Assembly: GCA_038326615.1 (NCBI GenBank)
Contig: JBBQKF010000005.1
Span: forward strand, 1 to 64,000
DNA length: 64,000 nucleotides
Source of the DNA: JBBQKF01 sp038326615
GTDB taxonomy: Bacteria; Bacillota; Clostridia; Saccharofermentanales; UBA5734
Reading direction: 5' to 3'
Under the pieces are notes generated by a model that was given only the letters and a program-made list of their open reading frames with translations, was not told where the DNA came from and made no database searches. The translations under genes and the position numbers were made by a program. Of the stretch, positions 1-8,248 are shown piece by piece (positions within the stretch are counted from its first letter, which is position 1; the number at the start of each line of letters is the position of its first letter).

Positions 1-60
1 TATGGTCTGCCCTTTGTTAGAAAAGAGGAATCTCCATGCAATACGAAATGCAAGTCTCAT
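1..60 (-). CDS. ABC transporter permease, N-terminal fragment (cut by window edge)
   Basis: The minus strand starting at position 60 encodes 20 residues beginning MRLAFRIAWRFLFSNKG and runs off the window. This is the typical cytoplasmic start and first membrane approach of FtsX/LolC/MacB-like ABC permeases (established family pattern). Its ATG overlaps the stop of the cobalamin-binding gene by four bases (ATGA), so the two are translationally coupled. Everything after residue 20 is outside the window, so the substrate is unknown. Confidence 0.6.
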   Translation of the reverse strand, partial: MRLAFRIAWRFLFSNKGQTI

Positions 61-1133
61 TTTGCGCCCTCCTTCTTTGTCATAACACTCTCAGAAGTTT
101 CCGTCTCCTCAAGTTCGGCGGCATTCTCTGTGTCAACTTTATTTTCCGGATAATCAAAACTAATGTCATCCTTTTTGCTTTCTATATTTTCCTCATTATA
201 AGAATTGTCGATATTCATATTGTCATCTTTATTTTCTTCACTATCTTCACTATCTTCACAATCTTCACTATCGCTATTTTCTTCACTATCTTCACTATCT
301 TCACTATCTTCACTATCTTCACTATCGCTATTTTCTTCACTGTCTTTATTATCTTCACTGTTGCTATTTTCTTTACTAACTTCGCTCTCTTCATTGTTTT
401 TACTATATTCGTTATCTTTACTCTCTTCAATGTACATGCTGTCATCAATTGCTATTTCCCTTGCCTTTTCTCCGCTTTCGTTAAGCATCTCTAAATCTTC
501 CATCGTGCGCAAAAAATAGTCAGGTGTAACTTTAATATCAATATTAGGAGTATTCATGATGGCATATCCACCAACTGCAATTTTAAATGTATAAGCGCCA
601 GAAACGTTTGCATGAATATAATCAATTGTTTTTTGTAATCTAGTCAGATGAAAATAATTCGAAATACTTATTGCTACTATGTTGGGTCTGAAATATTCCA
701 TAGCCTTAACAATCTGATCCTTTGATGTATTTGCTCCGATAAAGACAACTTCAAAACCTATCAACGTTAGAAAATCCGCACTCATTCGTGCTCCAATATC
801 ATGCTGTTCTTCATCCAAGCAGCAGATAATTACACGTTTTCTTGCTTTTTCTCCATACTTACCGATTATTTCGTTCTTCTTTGCAAGAACATATGGATAG
901 CAGATTTCAACCATCGTCCTGATAATAGAGCTACGTGAGTGTTCTTCCCATATGTCGATAACCTGCGGGTGCTCATTGCTTGCAATTTGTGTCAGGCATG
1001 GCGAAAAGACTTCCGTGTAAAGATCTGTAATCTCAATTCGTTTCTTTTCCATCGCGTCTATGACCCATGCAGCACAGCGCTCCTTGTCAAACTGATCCAT
1101 CGGAGTTTTAAATTCTTCGTAAAGAGAATTCAT
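57..1133 (-). CDS. Cobalamin-binding domain protein with acidic repeat tail
   Basis: Residues 1-95 look like the helical cap of B12-binding modules (EEHSRSS), and residues 99-215 form a Rossmann-type B12-binding domain with EQHDIG at 109-114. This matches the DxHxxG signature, so His111 should be the lower cobalt ligand. Such modules occur in methyltransferase corrinoid proteins and in B12-dependent regulators. No DNA-binding, methyltransferase or radical-SAM domain is attached, so this is a stand-alone B12 sensor or carrier. The last ~120 residues are a Ser/Asp/Glu repeat tail (SEDSEDSEDSEE) coded by a 9-bp tandem repeat. The gene overlaps the downstream ABC permease start by 4 bp. The general assignment is firm; the biological role is unknown. 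Confidence 0.8.
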   Translation of the reverse strand: MNSLYEEFKTPMDQFDKERCAAWVIDAMEKKRIEITDLYTEVFSPCLTQIASNEHPQVIDIWEEHSRSSIIRTMVEICYPYVLAKKNEIIGKYGEKARKRVIICCLDEEQHDIGARMSADFLTLIGFEVVFIGANTSKDQIVKAMEYFRPNIVAISISNYFHLTRLQKTIDYIHANVSGAYTFKIAVGGYAIMNTPNIDIKVTPDYFLRTMEDLEMLNESGEKAREIAIDDSMYIEESKDNEYSKNNEESEVSKENSNSEDNKDSEENSDSEDSEDSEDSEDSEENSDSEDCEDSEDSEENKDDNMNIDNSYNEENIESKKDDISFDYPENKVDTENAAELEETETSESVMTKKEGAK

Positions 1134-1241
1134 TATTTTACACCAGTATGAAATAGTTGATGCCTAAATCATACGCTCCTTTCACCTTATAGTTTTATTA
1201 AAATACAAACGAAAGATAACTTTCTACATGTCATCATTATA

Positions 1242-1805
1242 CTATATTTTGCAGTATTTTTCTTTCCCTATTTCATAAAGGTCGTTTCCTAATGAATCTG
1301 TAAGTACTATTACTGGAAAATTTTCAACATAAATTCTGCGAATTGCTTCCGTTCCTAGTTCTAGGAAAGCTACCACCTCGGCTTTCTTAATACACTGCGA
1401 TATTAATGCACCTGCACCACCAGTAGCTCCAAGATATATACCTTTAGTTTCAATAATTGTTTCTGTTACTTCCTTAGTTCTTTTGCCTTTACCAATCATT
1501 CCAACAAGACCGTTTTTAAGTAATAATGGCGCATATCTGTCCATTCTTCCACTTGTTGTAGGGCCAGCAGACCCGATTATTTCACCTGGTCTTGCAGGAC
1601 ACGGTCCTGCATAATAGATAGTTTCACCCTCTAGTTCAATTGGAAGTTTCTCTCCATTTTTTATCATTGAAACAAGCTTTTTGTGGGCAGCATCACGCGC
1701 CGTATAAAGCGGTCCGCTCAAAAACAATATATCGCCGGCCTTAAGTTTACTTATTTCTTTTTTGTCTAGCGGTAATGACAGCTTCTTTCTTTCTATATCG
1801 TTCAT
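1242..1805 (-). CDS. fumB-like: Fumarate hydratase (class I), beta subunit
   Basis: The 187-residue product corresponds to the C-terminal half of class I iron-sulfur fumarases/tartrate dehydratases, which hydrate fumarate to L-malate. The central GPTTSGRMD block is typical of this subunit. I chose the ATG at 1805 because GGAGG lies five to six bases upstream; the longer reading frame to 1865 would overlap the alpha subunit. It lies 23 bp downstream of the alpha gene on the same strand, as expected of a heterodimeric anaerobe-type enzyme. An L(+)-tartrate dehydratase beta subunit is the main alternative and cannot be fully excluded. Confidence 0.88.
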   Translation of the reverse strand: MNDIERKKLSLPLDKKEISKLKAGDILFLSGPLYTARDAAHKKLVSMIKNGEKLPIELEGETIYYAGPCPARPGEIIGSAGPTTSGRMDRYAPLLLKNGLVGMIGKGKRTKEVTETIIETKGIYLGATGGAGALISQCIKKAEVVAFLELGTEAIRRIYVENFPVIVLTDSLGNDLYEIGKEKYCKI

Positions 1806-1828
1806 TATATCCTCCGGTTTATTAAATT

Positions 1829-2671
1829 TTACAATACGCCTTCTGCATGTCTGGTTGCGTGGCATCCCATGTTTATGACAACAGGCAACCCTGCAATATG
1901 GGTTGGATAAACATTTATGTTTACGGCAAGCGCAGTTGCTCTGCCGCCGGTTCCTGCAGGACCGATTCCAAGATTATTAATTTTCATAAGCATTTCTTTC
2001 TCAAGGTCTGCAATATGAGGTAAGTTGCTGTTTTCGGAAATATTGCGGAGTAACGCTTTTTTTGCTATTAACGCAGCTTTTTCGATTGTGCCCCCGATAC
2101 CCACACCTAAAACAATTGGAGGGCATGGGTTAGGCCCGGCATTAATAACTGTTTCGATTATAAAATTTTTAACTGCCTCTATTCCATCAGAAGGGGTGAA
2201 CATTTTCATTGAACTCATGTTTTCACTACCAAAACCTTTAGGAGAAACAGTGAAATGAATGCTGTCACCGTCCACAATCTCTGTATGTATAATAGCAGGG
2301 GTGTTGTCTTTAGTATTAACTCTCAAAAAAGGATCATTAACAACCGACGCTCTTAGAAACCCTTCTGTATAACCTTTTGCAACACCTATATTGATGGCCT
2401 CTTCGAAAGACCCTCCGTTGATATGAACATCCTGTCCGATTTTTGCAAAAACCACAGCCATTCCAGTGTCCTGACAAGCCGGAATTTGCTTTTCTCTTGC
2501 AAGTTTAATATTCTCAATCAAATCAGAAAGAACTGCTTTACCCTCATTTGACTCTTCTACATTATATGCATTTTGCATTGCAGTTTTAATATCGTCTCCA
2601 ATATAGATATTTGCATTGATACAAAGCTGCGCGATAAGATTTGTTATTGATTCACAGGAAATCTCTCTCAT
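1829..2671 (-). CDS. fumA-like: Fumarate hydratase (class I), alpha subunit
   Basis: The 280-residue protein carries the three cysteines that ligate the [4Fe-4S] cluster in class I fumarases: Cys66 in PACQDTG, Cys183 in NPCPPIVLG and Cys270 near the C terminus in NMGCHATRHAEG. The cluster acts as the Lewis acid in reversible hydration of fumarate, and this class is oxygen-sensitive, which suits an anaerobe. The start is supported by an AAGGACGG ribosome binding site. It forms a two-gene unit with the beta subunit. Tartrate dehydratase is the closest alternative within the family. Confidence 0.9.
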   Translation of the reverse strand: MREISCESITNLIAQLCINANIYIGDDIKTAMQNAYNVEESNEGKAVLSDLIENIKLAREKQIPACQDTGMAVVFAKIGQDVHINGGSFEEAINIGVAKGYTEGFLRASVVNDPFLRVNTKDNTPAIIHTEIVDGDSIHFTVSPKGFGSENMSSMKMFTPSDGIEAVKNFIIETVINAGPNPCPPIVLGVGIGGTIEKAALIAKKALLRNISENSNLPHIADLEKEMLMKINNLGIGPAGTGGRATALAVNINVYPTHIAGLPVVINMGCHATRHAEGVL

Positions 2672-2730
2672 TATTAAATCCGTCCTTCATATTTCTTTAA
2701 TTTAACTTTTTCTACCTTAATTTCATTTTC

Positions 2731-2904
2731 AGTCATTCATATAATATACTTATAAAACTTAGTAGTCTCATATCCAGTCATTAATATTATATTCTAGAAA
2801 CTTAGCAGATCCACATCCGATTATTAATATATTATATTCTAGAAACTTTGTAGTCCCACATCTAATCATTAATATTGTTGATTCACAAAACTTTGCTGCC
2901 ACAA
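2731..2904. repeat. Degenerate ~44-bp tandem repeat, four units
   Basis: Four consecutive units start near 2731, 2775, 2818 and 2863. Each runs like AGTCATTAATATTATATTC followed by AGAAACTTAGYAG and YCACATCC. Units 2 and 3 are the most alike. The array fills the upstream region of the fumarase operon; the adjacent 2905-3080 is AT-rich with nothing I recognise. Confidence 0.7.
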
Positions 2905-3083
2905 TAAAATTTATTGCGTAAATTTTGTAGCATATACTTCCTCAATAAGTCGCTGAAAACATTGTAGCATGAAAACTCCTTGCTCATTGTACAGAACTCC
3001 TTGAAATATCATACAAATTTAAACTCGTTTTGTCTACAAATCGGCAAAATTATACATTTTAGGGACTTTTTTTCGATTACATA

Positions 3084-3112
3084 TTGACAACCAACCTTGA
3101 TTAGTATGATAA
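3084..3112 (+). promoter_or_regulatory. Probable sigma-A promoter of the HU gene
   Basis: TTGACA at 3084-3089 is followed by TATGATAAT at 3105-3113, giving a -10 hexamer at 15-18 bp spacing depending on register. It lies about 150 bp upstream of the HU start, leaving a long untranslated leader in which I see no known riboswitch. Confidence 0.5.
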
Positions 3113-3261
3113 TAAGCAAGGAAACCAACATTTATAGGGCTTTCGAGTTATATTATATCATGTGGACCTAGTTTTTTGTTTCAAGATTAGAATATTTTTA
3201 GTAGTATGTCAAATTGTTAACCCATTTTTTAGGTCAAATTAAATTAAGGAGGCATTGGAAA

Positions 3262-3537
3262 ATGAACAAAACAGAACTTGTAACAGCAATCGCACAGGAC
3301 ACACAACTTAGCAAAAAGGATAGTGAAGCAGCTTTGAATGCAGTTATGGGGAATATTACATCCTCACTTGCAAAAGGTGATAAAGTTGTTTTAGTTGGAT
3401 TCGGAACTTTCGAAGTTCGCAAAAGAGCCGCCCGCAAAGGACGCAATCCAGCATCAGGAGTAGCAATCAAAATTGCAGCATCTAAAGCACCTGTGTTTAA
3501 AGCAGGAAAAGGACTAAAAGAAAAAGTCAATAAATAA
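3262..3537 (+). CDS. hup: HU family histone-like DNA-binding protein
   Basis: The 91-residue protein has the full HU/IHF fold: helical dimerisation half ([12 protein letters not shown]), the [13 protein letters not shown] beta segment, the GRNP arm and the C-terminal helix. HU bends and compacts DNA as a homodimer in the nucleoid. The ATG at 3262 is chosen because AAGGAGG sits nine bases upstream; an in-frame start at 3214 would add residues not found in HU. It is monocistronic, with its own promoter and terminator. Confidence 0.97.
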   Translation: MNKTELVTAIAQDTQLSKKDSEAALNAVMGNITSSLAKGDKVVLVGFGTFEVRKRAARKGRNPASGVAIKIAASKAPVFKAGKGLKEKVNK

Positions 3538-3565
3538 GTCAATATTTTTTCCAGATTTTAAAATC

Positions 3566-3619
3566 AGAGACTCTTTGCAACTGCCTAATTATGAGTGGCA
3601 ATTGACGGGTCTCTTTTTT
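3566..3619 (+). terminator. Rho-independent terminator after HU
   Basis: AGAGAC (3566-3571) pairs with GTCTCT (3609-3614). An inner arm CAACTGCC pairs with GGCAATTG with one mismatch, and the hairpin is followed by a T run (3614-3619). Confidence 0.8.
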
Positions 3620-3646
3620 AATATTTAACTTCTCTTTTGAACATAT

Positions 3647-4450
3647 TTATTCTTGATTAAGGTAGGAAAATCTATCATAATCTATATTCATTGGATACGT
3701 CTTGCGATGAACAACAACAGATTTCTCCATTGATTTACGAAAGTTTGCTTCATTATTAATATTATTAATATTGTTTATACTATTTACATCAATTTCTCCA
3801 GCAATATAATTCTTTTGTGAATCATTATAATGTCCTGTATAATCTGATATGTTATTGACATTATCAATTTGATTATTCGAAGAAAGTTCGCAGCTTTCTA
3901 GATTACTTGCAATGTTAGTTGCGTACTCAAGTAAATTGCATATGTAGGATTTCGGGCTTGCTTTATCAATTTTGCTTACTGTTTTACGAATTGCATATCT
4001 TATATCTCGTTCGATTTGAAAAGTTGTACATTTATATAGTTCACAAATACCTGGGTAAATTGTCTTTGATATCGGGCTTAGCAATGAATCATCTTCTATT
4101 ATTCGATGAAGAATAAATTTAATGTAACGGTATCCTTTAAGCTGTTTCGGAATTCCACTTTCGAAGAGAGTTTCTTCAATGGCCCTGGAAAAATACGGCC
4201 TGAGTTGTTCATACTTTTCTTTATTATTCCTTACAATCCTTTTAGTTACCGAGTCGATATTTCTAGTAAGAGTAGGCACTCCACTCCTGCCATCAAGTAG
4301 ATAATGCTCTCTACCCATCGAATCTGAAAATGAAATGTGTCCGTTTCTCTTCATAATTGAAGAGACTTTATCAATTAATTCACGGTCAGACGACGCAAAA
4401 TAAAAACCTATGTCCTGAGCTGCAAAATAGTGATTTCTCCATTTTTCCAC
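3647..4450 (-). CDS. Spo0A C-terminal-domain protein lacking a receiver
   Basis: The central part (about residues 95-175) matches the Spo0A effector domain. It has a helical scaffold, then SKTIYPGICELYKCTTFQIERDI with the helix TTFQIERDIRYAIR, equivalent to the Spo0A recognition helix (TxSRVERAIRHAI type). The first ~95 residues (IGFYFASSDRELIDKV) contain no recognisable phosphoacceptor Asp and are not a normal receiver. The tail is Asn/Ile-rich with SINNINNINN. Translation starts at a GTG at 4450, with GGAGG about nine bases upstream. It is predicted to bind 0A-box-like DNA independently of phosphorelay input. Its role, sporulation or otherwise, is inferred only. Confidence 0.75.
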   Translation of the reverse strand: MEKWRNHYFAAQDIGFYFASSDRELIDKVSSIMKRNGHISFSDSMGREHYLLDGRSGVPTLTRNIDSVTKRIVRNNKEKYEQLRPYFSRAIEETLFESGIPKQLKGYRYIKFILHRIIEDDSLLSPISKTIYPGICELYKCTTFQIERDIRYAIRKTVSKIDKASPKSYICNLLEYATNIASNLESCELSSNNQIDNVNNISDYTGHYNDSQKNYIAGEIDVNSINNINNINNEANFRKSMEKSVVVHRKTYPMNIDYDRFSYLNQE

Positions 4451-4488
4451 TTACCTTTTCCTCCTCGTTCTAAATCCTTACATTCTCC

Positions 4489-4560
4489 TATATCCATTAA
4501 TTATATATCCATTAATTATGTATCCATTAACTATATATCCATTAACTATATATCCATTAT
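4489..4560. repeat. 15-bp tandem repeat (TATATCCATTAACTA), about five copies
   Basis: Five successive copies of a TATATCCATTAAYTA unit lie just upstream of the Spo0A_C-like gene, on the side where its promoter is expected. Copies differ at one or two positions. No spacer structure is present, so this is a simple satellite and not CRISPR. Confidence 0.75.
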
Positions 4561-4634
4561 TTCGTATTACATTTATTTTCGTTTTATTTGTTGATTAATG
4601 CAATATCATATATCATAATTTTGAAATTTTTCAC

Positions 4635-4669
4635 AAAAAAGCCCCCCATTCTTACGAACAGGAGGCTTC
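4635..4669 (-). terminator. Rho-independent terminator of rplM-rpsI
   Basis: On the minus strand AAGCCTCC pairs with GGGGGGCTT around a short loop, followed by six T (plus-strand 4635-4640 is A-rich). It lies about 50 bp beyond the rpsI stop. Confidence 0.8.
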
Positions 4670-4716
4670 TTATAATGTTAATATTTAAGCGGCAGTTACA
4701 AATTCCAAAGAGAATA

Positions 4717-5133
4717 TTATCTTTTTGAGAATTGTGATGCTTTACGTGCTTTCTTGAGACCGTACTTTTTTCTTTCCTTCATGCGGGAATCTCTTGTTAG
4801 GAATCCTGCTTTCTTTAGGATTGCTTTGTTTGCATCGAAATCAGCCTTAACGAGAGCTCTCGATAATCCGTGGCGAATTGCTCCTGCCTGTCCGGATAGT
4901 CCACCGCCGATTGCTTTACAGATAATGTCATATGTTGTTTCATTTCCTGTTGCAACAAGTGGTTGTTTAACTATCAGTTTAAGTGTATCAAGGCCAAAAT
5001 ATTGATCTATATCCTTGCCATTGATTGTTATTGTTCCTTTACCAGGGAAAATACGTACGCATGCAACTGCTTTCTTGCGACGGCCTGTTCCGTAGAAAAA
5101 TACTGCTTTATTTGCTTTTACTTTTGTAGCCAT
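4717..5133 (-). CDS. rpsI: 30S ribosomal protein S9
   Basis: The 138-residue protein shows the S9 hallmarks: [16 protein letters not shown] near the N terminus, [19 protein letters not shown] in the middle, and the basic tail ending [17 protein letters not shown], whose terminal SKR contacts P-site tRNA (established). It follows rplM by 19 bp in the universally conserved L13-S9 pair. Length and ends match the family exactly. Confidence 0.98.
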   Translation of the reverse strand: MATKVKANKAVFFYGTGRRKKAVACVRIFPGKGTITINGKDIDQYFGLDTLKLIVKQPLVATGNETTYDIICKAIGGGLSGQAGAIRHGLSRALVKADFDANKAILKKAGFLTRDSRMKERKKYGLKKARKASQFSKR

Positions 5134-5152
5134 TTAGGTGTTTCTCCCTTCA

Positions 5153-5587
5153 TTAAATATTTAAATCAAGAACTACAGGCTGTTGTGCTGCTTGTTCATG
5201 GTTAGGTCCTGCGTATACAAATAACTTCTTATAAAGTGCTCTTCCGAGTGCATTCTTAGGGAGCATTCCCTTTACTGCAAGTTCGATAACCTTCTCAGGT
5301 TTGTTAGCAACCATATCCTTGTACTTAATTTCTTTGAGACCACCGGGATAGCCTGTGTGGTAACGATAGAGTTTCTGATCAAGTTTGTTTCCTGTTAGTT
5401 TAATCTTAGATGCGTTGATTACGATTACAAAATCACCAGCATCCATGAAAGGTGTGAATTCTGGCTTGTTCTTTCCTCTTAAGATCGATGCAACTTCACT
5501 TGCTAATCTTCCGAGAACTTTGCCTTCTGCATCCACAACATACCACTTTCTGGAAATTTCTGCGGGCTTTGCGACATATGTTTTCAT
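5153..5587 (-). CDS. rplM: 50S ribosomal protein L13
   Basis: The 144-residue product starts [15 protein letters not shown] and has [16 protein letters not shown] and the [22 protein letters not shown] block typical of L13. The ATG at 5587 is chosen over an upstream in-frame start at 5629, because GGAGG precedes it by 11 bases and the N terminus then matches L13. It is the first gene of the L13-S9 operon, with a clear promoter just upstream. Confidence 0.98.
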   Translation of the reverse strand: MKTYVAKPAEISRKWYVVDAEGKVLGRLASEVASILRGKNKPEFTPFMDAGDFVIVINASKIKLTGNKLDQKLYRYHTGYPGGLKEIKYKDMVANKPEKVIELAVKGMLPKNALGRALYKKLFVYAGPNHEQAAQQPVVLDLNI

Positions 5588-5665
5588 AGCTTGTTTTACC
5601 TCCAATTTGTATTTGCTTATATTGAACAAAGAATAAAATAATAATTCAATTTCAAATGCTTGTAT

Positions 5666-5694
5666 ATATTATCTTGCATTGGCATTTTTGTCAA
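5666..5694 (-). promoter_or_regulatory. Sigma-A promoter of rplM-rpsI
   Basis: On the minus strand TTGACA (5694-5689) and TAATAT (5671-5666) are separated by exactly 17 bp. The leader to the rplM ATG is about 75 nt. I could not recognise the L13 autoregulatory leader described in other Firmicutes. Confidence 0.8.
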
Positions 5695-5760
5695 GCACTA
5701 AATTTAAATTAGAGCACTAATTCGCGATTATTCTCTGTTTTTCTCTTGTTTTCTAAAATT

Positions 5761-6312
5761 TCAGCGTTTGTCTATCTTTATTTTACTTACCATTAGATAA
5801 GATAATAGCAATGAAAGAATTGCGGTTATAATCGTATAAATAAGATTATAACGCCCTTTGGTTATTGCAAATGAGTTTATTAAATTCATAAGCGACATTG
5901 TAGCTCCTGCAATCGTAATCGGGATACCCATGAAAACATTGTCAAATTCCATTGAATTAAAACGGGCAAGTCTGAAAGCACCCGCTAATGGATAAATTAC
6001 ACATATTATCATGCCAACTGTTCCTAATGAAAAAAGGCCCATTTTCCATGCTATGACTATTGGGGCTATACCAAACGATACGAGGTCGGATAGAGAATCC
6101 AACTGTTTCCCAAGTTCTGAAACTGCATTTAAGCGTCTTGCCACCTGCCCGTCAAATCTATCAACTAAGGCCGCAAACATAACCAGAAACGAGGCTCTTA
6201 CTAGCAAATCATTTTGCGGTGTTGAATCTATAACAAGCAATATTGCAATCATTCCAAGGGATAAATTTGACAACGTAATTATGTTTGGCCATATCGATCT
6301 TGAATATTTCAT
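5761..6312 (-). CDS. pssA: CDP-diacylglycerol-serine O-phosphatidyltransferase
   Basis: This 183-residue membrane enzyme makes phosphatidylserine from CDP-diacylglycerol and serine. The CDP-alcohol phosphatidyltransferase motif DG-x2-AR-x8-G-x3-D-x3-D is complete (Asp54, Gly55, Ala58, Arg59, Gly68, Asp72, Asp76). Several hydrophobic helices follow. Its start overlaps the psd stop by four bases (ATGA). The pairing of pss with psd identifies the serine branch and not the glycerol-phosphate branch. The length is that of the short Gram-positive type. Confidence 0.93.
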   Translation of the reverse strand: MKYSRSIWPNIITLSNLSLGMIAILLVIDSTPQNDLLVRASFLVMFAALVDRFDGQVARRLNAVSELGKQLDSLSDLVSFGIAPIVIAWKMGLFSLGTVGMIICVIYPLAGAFRLARFNSMEFDNVFMGIPITIAGATMSLMNLINSFAITKGRYNLIYTIITAILSLLLSYLMVSKIKIDKR

Positions 6313-7007
6313 TGCATTTCTCTTTCTGCGATAACTGTGATTCCACCTCTGACAACATCACCTTGTAAGACACATATTTTAGTTCCCAAGGGCATAACTA
6401 CCTCAGTGCATGACCCAAATCTTATTAGCCCGAATCTCTCACCGCGTTTAAGTAAATCGCCTTCTTTTACCCACCACACAATTCTACGTGCAACAAACCC
6501 AGTAATTTGATGGACAAGGAATTTATACCCATCGGATGTTTGAATCCCAATAGTATTTCTTTCGTTTATATCAGAAGCATGGCTTTTGAATGCAGGAAGC
6601 ATCTGTCCTTCACGATATTGATGGTAAATAACTGTTCCATCTACAGGGCATCTGTTAATATGAACATTGAAAAGAGATAAGAAAATTGATACTTTGATCG
6701 CTTTTCCACCTATAAAGTCCAAATCTTCAATTTCTGTAATACTTAGCACTTTCCCATCAGCTGGAGAAATTAAAGCGTTTTTGGCCGCATTACTAATTCG
6801 CACAGGATTACGAAAGAAGAGCAGTATAAAGGCGCCTGTTAGTGCTAAAATGACAGATATTGAGCACAACAATACCCTTAAAACAATTAATTGTGAAAAA
6901 ATGACAGACAATGCACCGAAAACAATTGATACTATTAACAAGGAAATACAATATACTAATCCATCTTTTACTACTGGAAAATCTTTAACTTTTTCTTTGC
7001 GATACAT
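6309..7007 (-). CDS. psd: Phosphatidylserine decarboxylase proenzyme (short type)
   Basis: The 232-residue protein begins with two membrane segments, followed by SPADGKV (Asp83), NVHINRCP (His116) and LIRFGSCTEV. Psd enzymes self-cleave before the serine of the GS motif to make the pyruvoyl cofactor, here predicted before Ser199. The short length matches the bacterial/archaeal short Psd subfamily, not the long E. coli type. Psd plus PssA give phosphatidylethanolamine. The start has a CGAGG site upstream, and the stop overlaps pssA. Confidence 0.92.
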   Translation of the reverse strand: MYRKEKVKDFPVVKDGLVYCISLLIVSIVFGALSVIFSQLIVLRVLLCSISVILALTGAFILLFFRNPVRISNAAKNALISPADGKVLSITEIEDLDFIGGKAIKVSIFLSLFNVHINRCPVDGTVIYHQYREGQMLPAFKSHASDINERNTIGIQTSDGYKFLVHQITGFVARRIVWWVKEGDLLKRGERFGLIRFGSCTEVVMPLGTKICVLQGDVVRGGITVIAEREMQ

Positions 7008-7189
7008 TTTATCTGCCTCGTTTTCAATTTATAGATTTTTACATACTGAATTATAACGTTTTTTGCAAATATTGCAATGGAACAATGTTTAATTGTTTCA
7101 AAGTCGCCTTCATTTTGTTATAATATATAAAGATGTGATTATTTTTTATACAAAATAAAGAAAATATTTTAATTTAGCAGGAGCAAAAC

Positions 7190-8206
7190 ATGACTGATGA
7201 ACTTATTTTAGATATGCTTTCTGGATCTACAGATTTCATATCTGGTGAACGGATGTGTGAATCACTCAAAATTTCACGGACTGCAGTGTGGAAAGCAATC
7301 AACAAGCTCAAATCAAAAGGGTATCAGATTGACTCTGTGCCACACCGAGGATATAGACTAGTTTCGTCTGCGGATATTCTTAGCAGAAGTGAACTTAATA
7401 CACTTTGCAACACTAAAATGATTGGAAAACAAATAGTTTATTTTGACTCCTGTGGTTCAACAAACGACGAAGCGCGTTTTGGCGACGCAAAAGGCGACGC
7501 TGAAGGAACAGTTTATATAACAGACTTTCAATCAAAAGGCCGCGGAAGACTTGGCAGAGGCTGGCATGAGCAGGAGAAAAAAGGTATTGCCATGTCGATT
7601 CTGCTTCATCCTATGATTTCTCCATCTCAGATTATGCCTGTTTCACTGATTTGCGGACTTAGTATTTGTAAAGCACTCAAGGAAATAACGGGTTTAAATT
7701 GTAATGTAAAATGGCCAAATGATGTTGTAATAAATGCTAAGAAGATTGCAGGTGTGCTTATTGAAATGTCAACATCAGGCGAGATAGTTCAGTATATAAT
7801 TCCTGGAATGGGGGTTAATTGCAATAATTCAATTTTCCCAGAGGATATTAAGGATATTGCAACTTCGGTTTTTCTAGAAACAGGTAAATCCGTTTCGAGG
7901 AAGGCGCTTGTCTGTGGGATTCTTGAAAATTTCGAAAAATATTATTTTGGGTGGATTGAAGAAACGCAAGAGACTACTGACCATGCAATTGATGAGAATC
8001 AAATCCCTTCATATCTGAAAGAGTACAAATCGCTTTGCATAAATCTAGGCAATGAAGTTATTGTTCATCAGCGTGATATGACATTTTACGGCATTACTAA
8101 AGATATAACACAAGAAGGCGAGCTAGTCATTTTGCTAGCGAATGGAGAAGAAAAAATAATTTTATCAGGCGAAGTTTCTGTTCGGGGTATTTATGGTTAT
8201 GTTTGA
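7190..8206 (+). CDS. birA: Bifunctional biotin-[acetyl-CoA-carboxylase] ligase / biotin repressor
   Basis: Residues 1-60 form an N-terminal winged helix (ISGERMCESLKISRTAVWKAINKL), followed by the catalytic domain with GRGRLGRGW at 117-125 (biotinyl-AMP loop) and CNVKWPNDV. A C-terminal beta domain follows. BirA-type enzymes activate biotin, transfer it to carboxylase carrier proteins, and can repress biotin genes when biotinyl-AMP is bound. The start is supported by an AGGAG site 8-10 bases upstream. A TTATAAT -10 element lies near 7117-7123. nadE follows 42 bp downstream. Confidence 0.95.
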   Translation: MTDELILDMLSGSTDFISGERMCESLKISRTAVWKAINKLKSKGYQIDSVPHRGYRLVSSADILSRSELNTLCNTKMIGKQIVYFDSCGSTNDEARFGDAKGDAEGTVYITDFQSKGRGRLGRGWHEQEKKGIAMSILLHPMISPSQIMPVSLICGLSICKALKEITGLNCNVKWPNDVVINAKKIAGVLIEMSTSGEIVQYIIPGMGVNCNNSIFPEDIKDIATSVFLETGKSVSRKALVCGILENFEKYYFGWIEETQETTDHAIDENQIPSYLKEYKSLCINLGNEVIVHQRDMTFYGITKDITQEGELVILLANGEEKIILSGEVSVRGIYGYV

Positions 8207-8248
8207 ACTCAATATTAGTTACAAACAAATAATTACAAGGAGGGTTTT

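Noticed and set aside
205..519. Plus-strand Ser/Leu-rich reading frames over the first 500 bp
   Set aside because: They are antisense images of the TCTTCACTA repeat that encodes the acidic tail of the cobalamin-binding protein; no ribosome binding site and no family resemblance.
4489..4560. Possible CRISPR array (also considered for 2731-2904, 29312-29396 and 34313-34369)
   Set aside because: Units are directly adjacent with no unique spacers and no cas genes are present, so these are simple tandem repeats.
5588..5665. L13 autoregulatory RNA leader
   Set aside because: The leader between promoter and rplM is AT-rich and I could not fold it into the described motif by eye.
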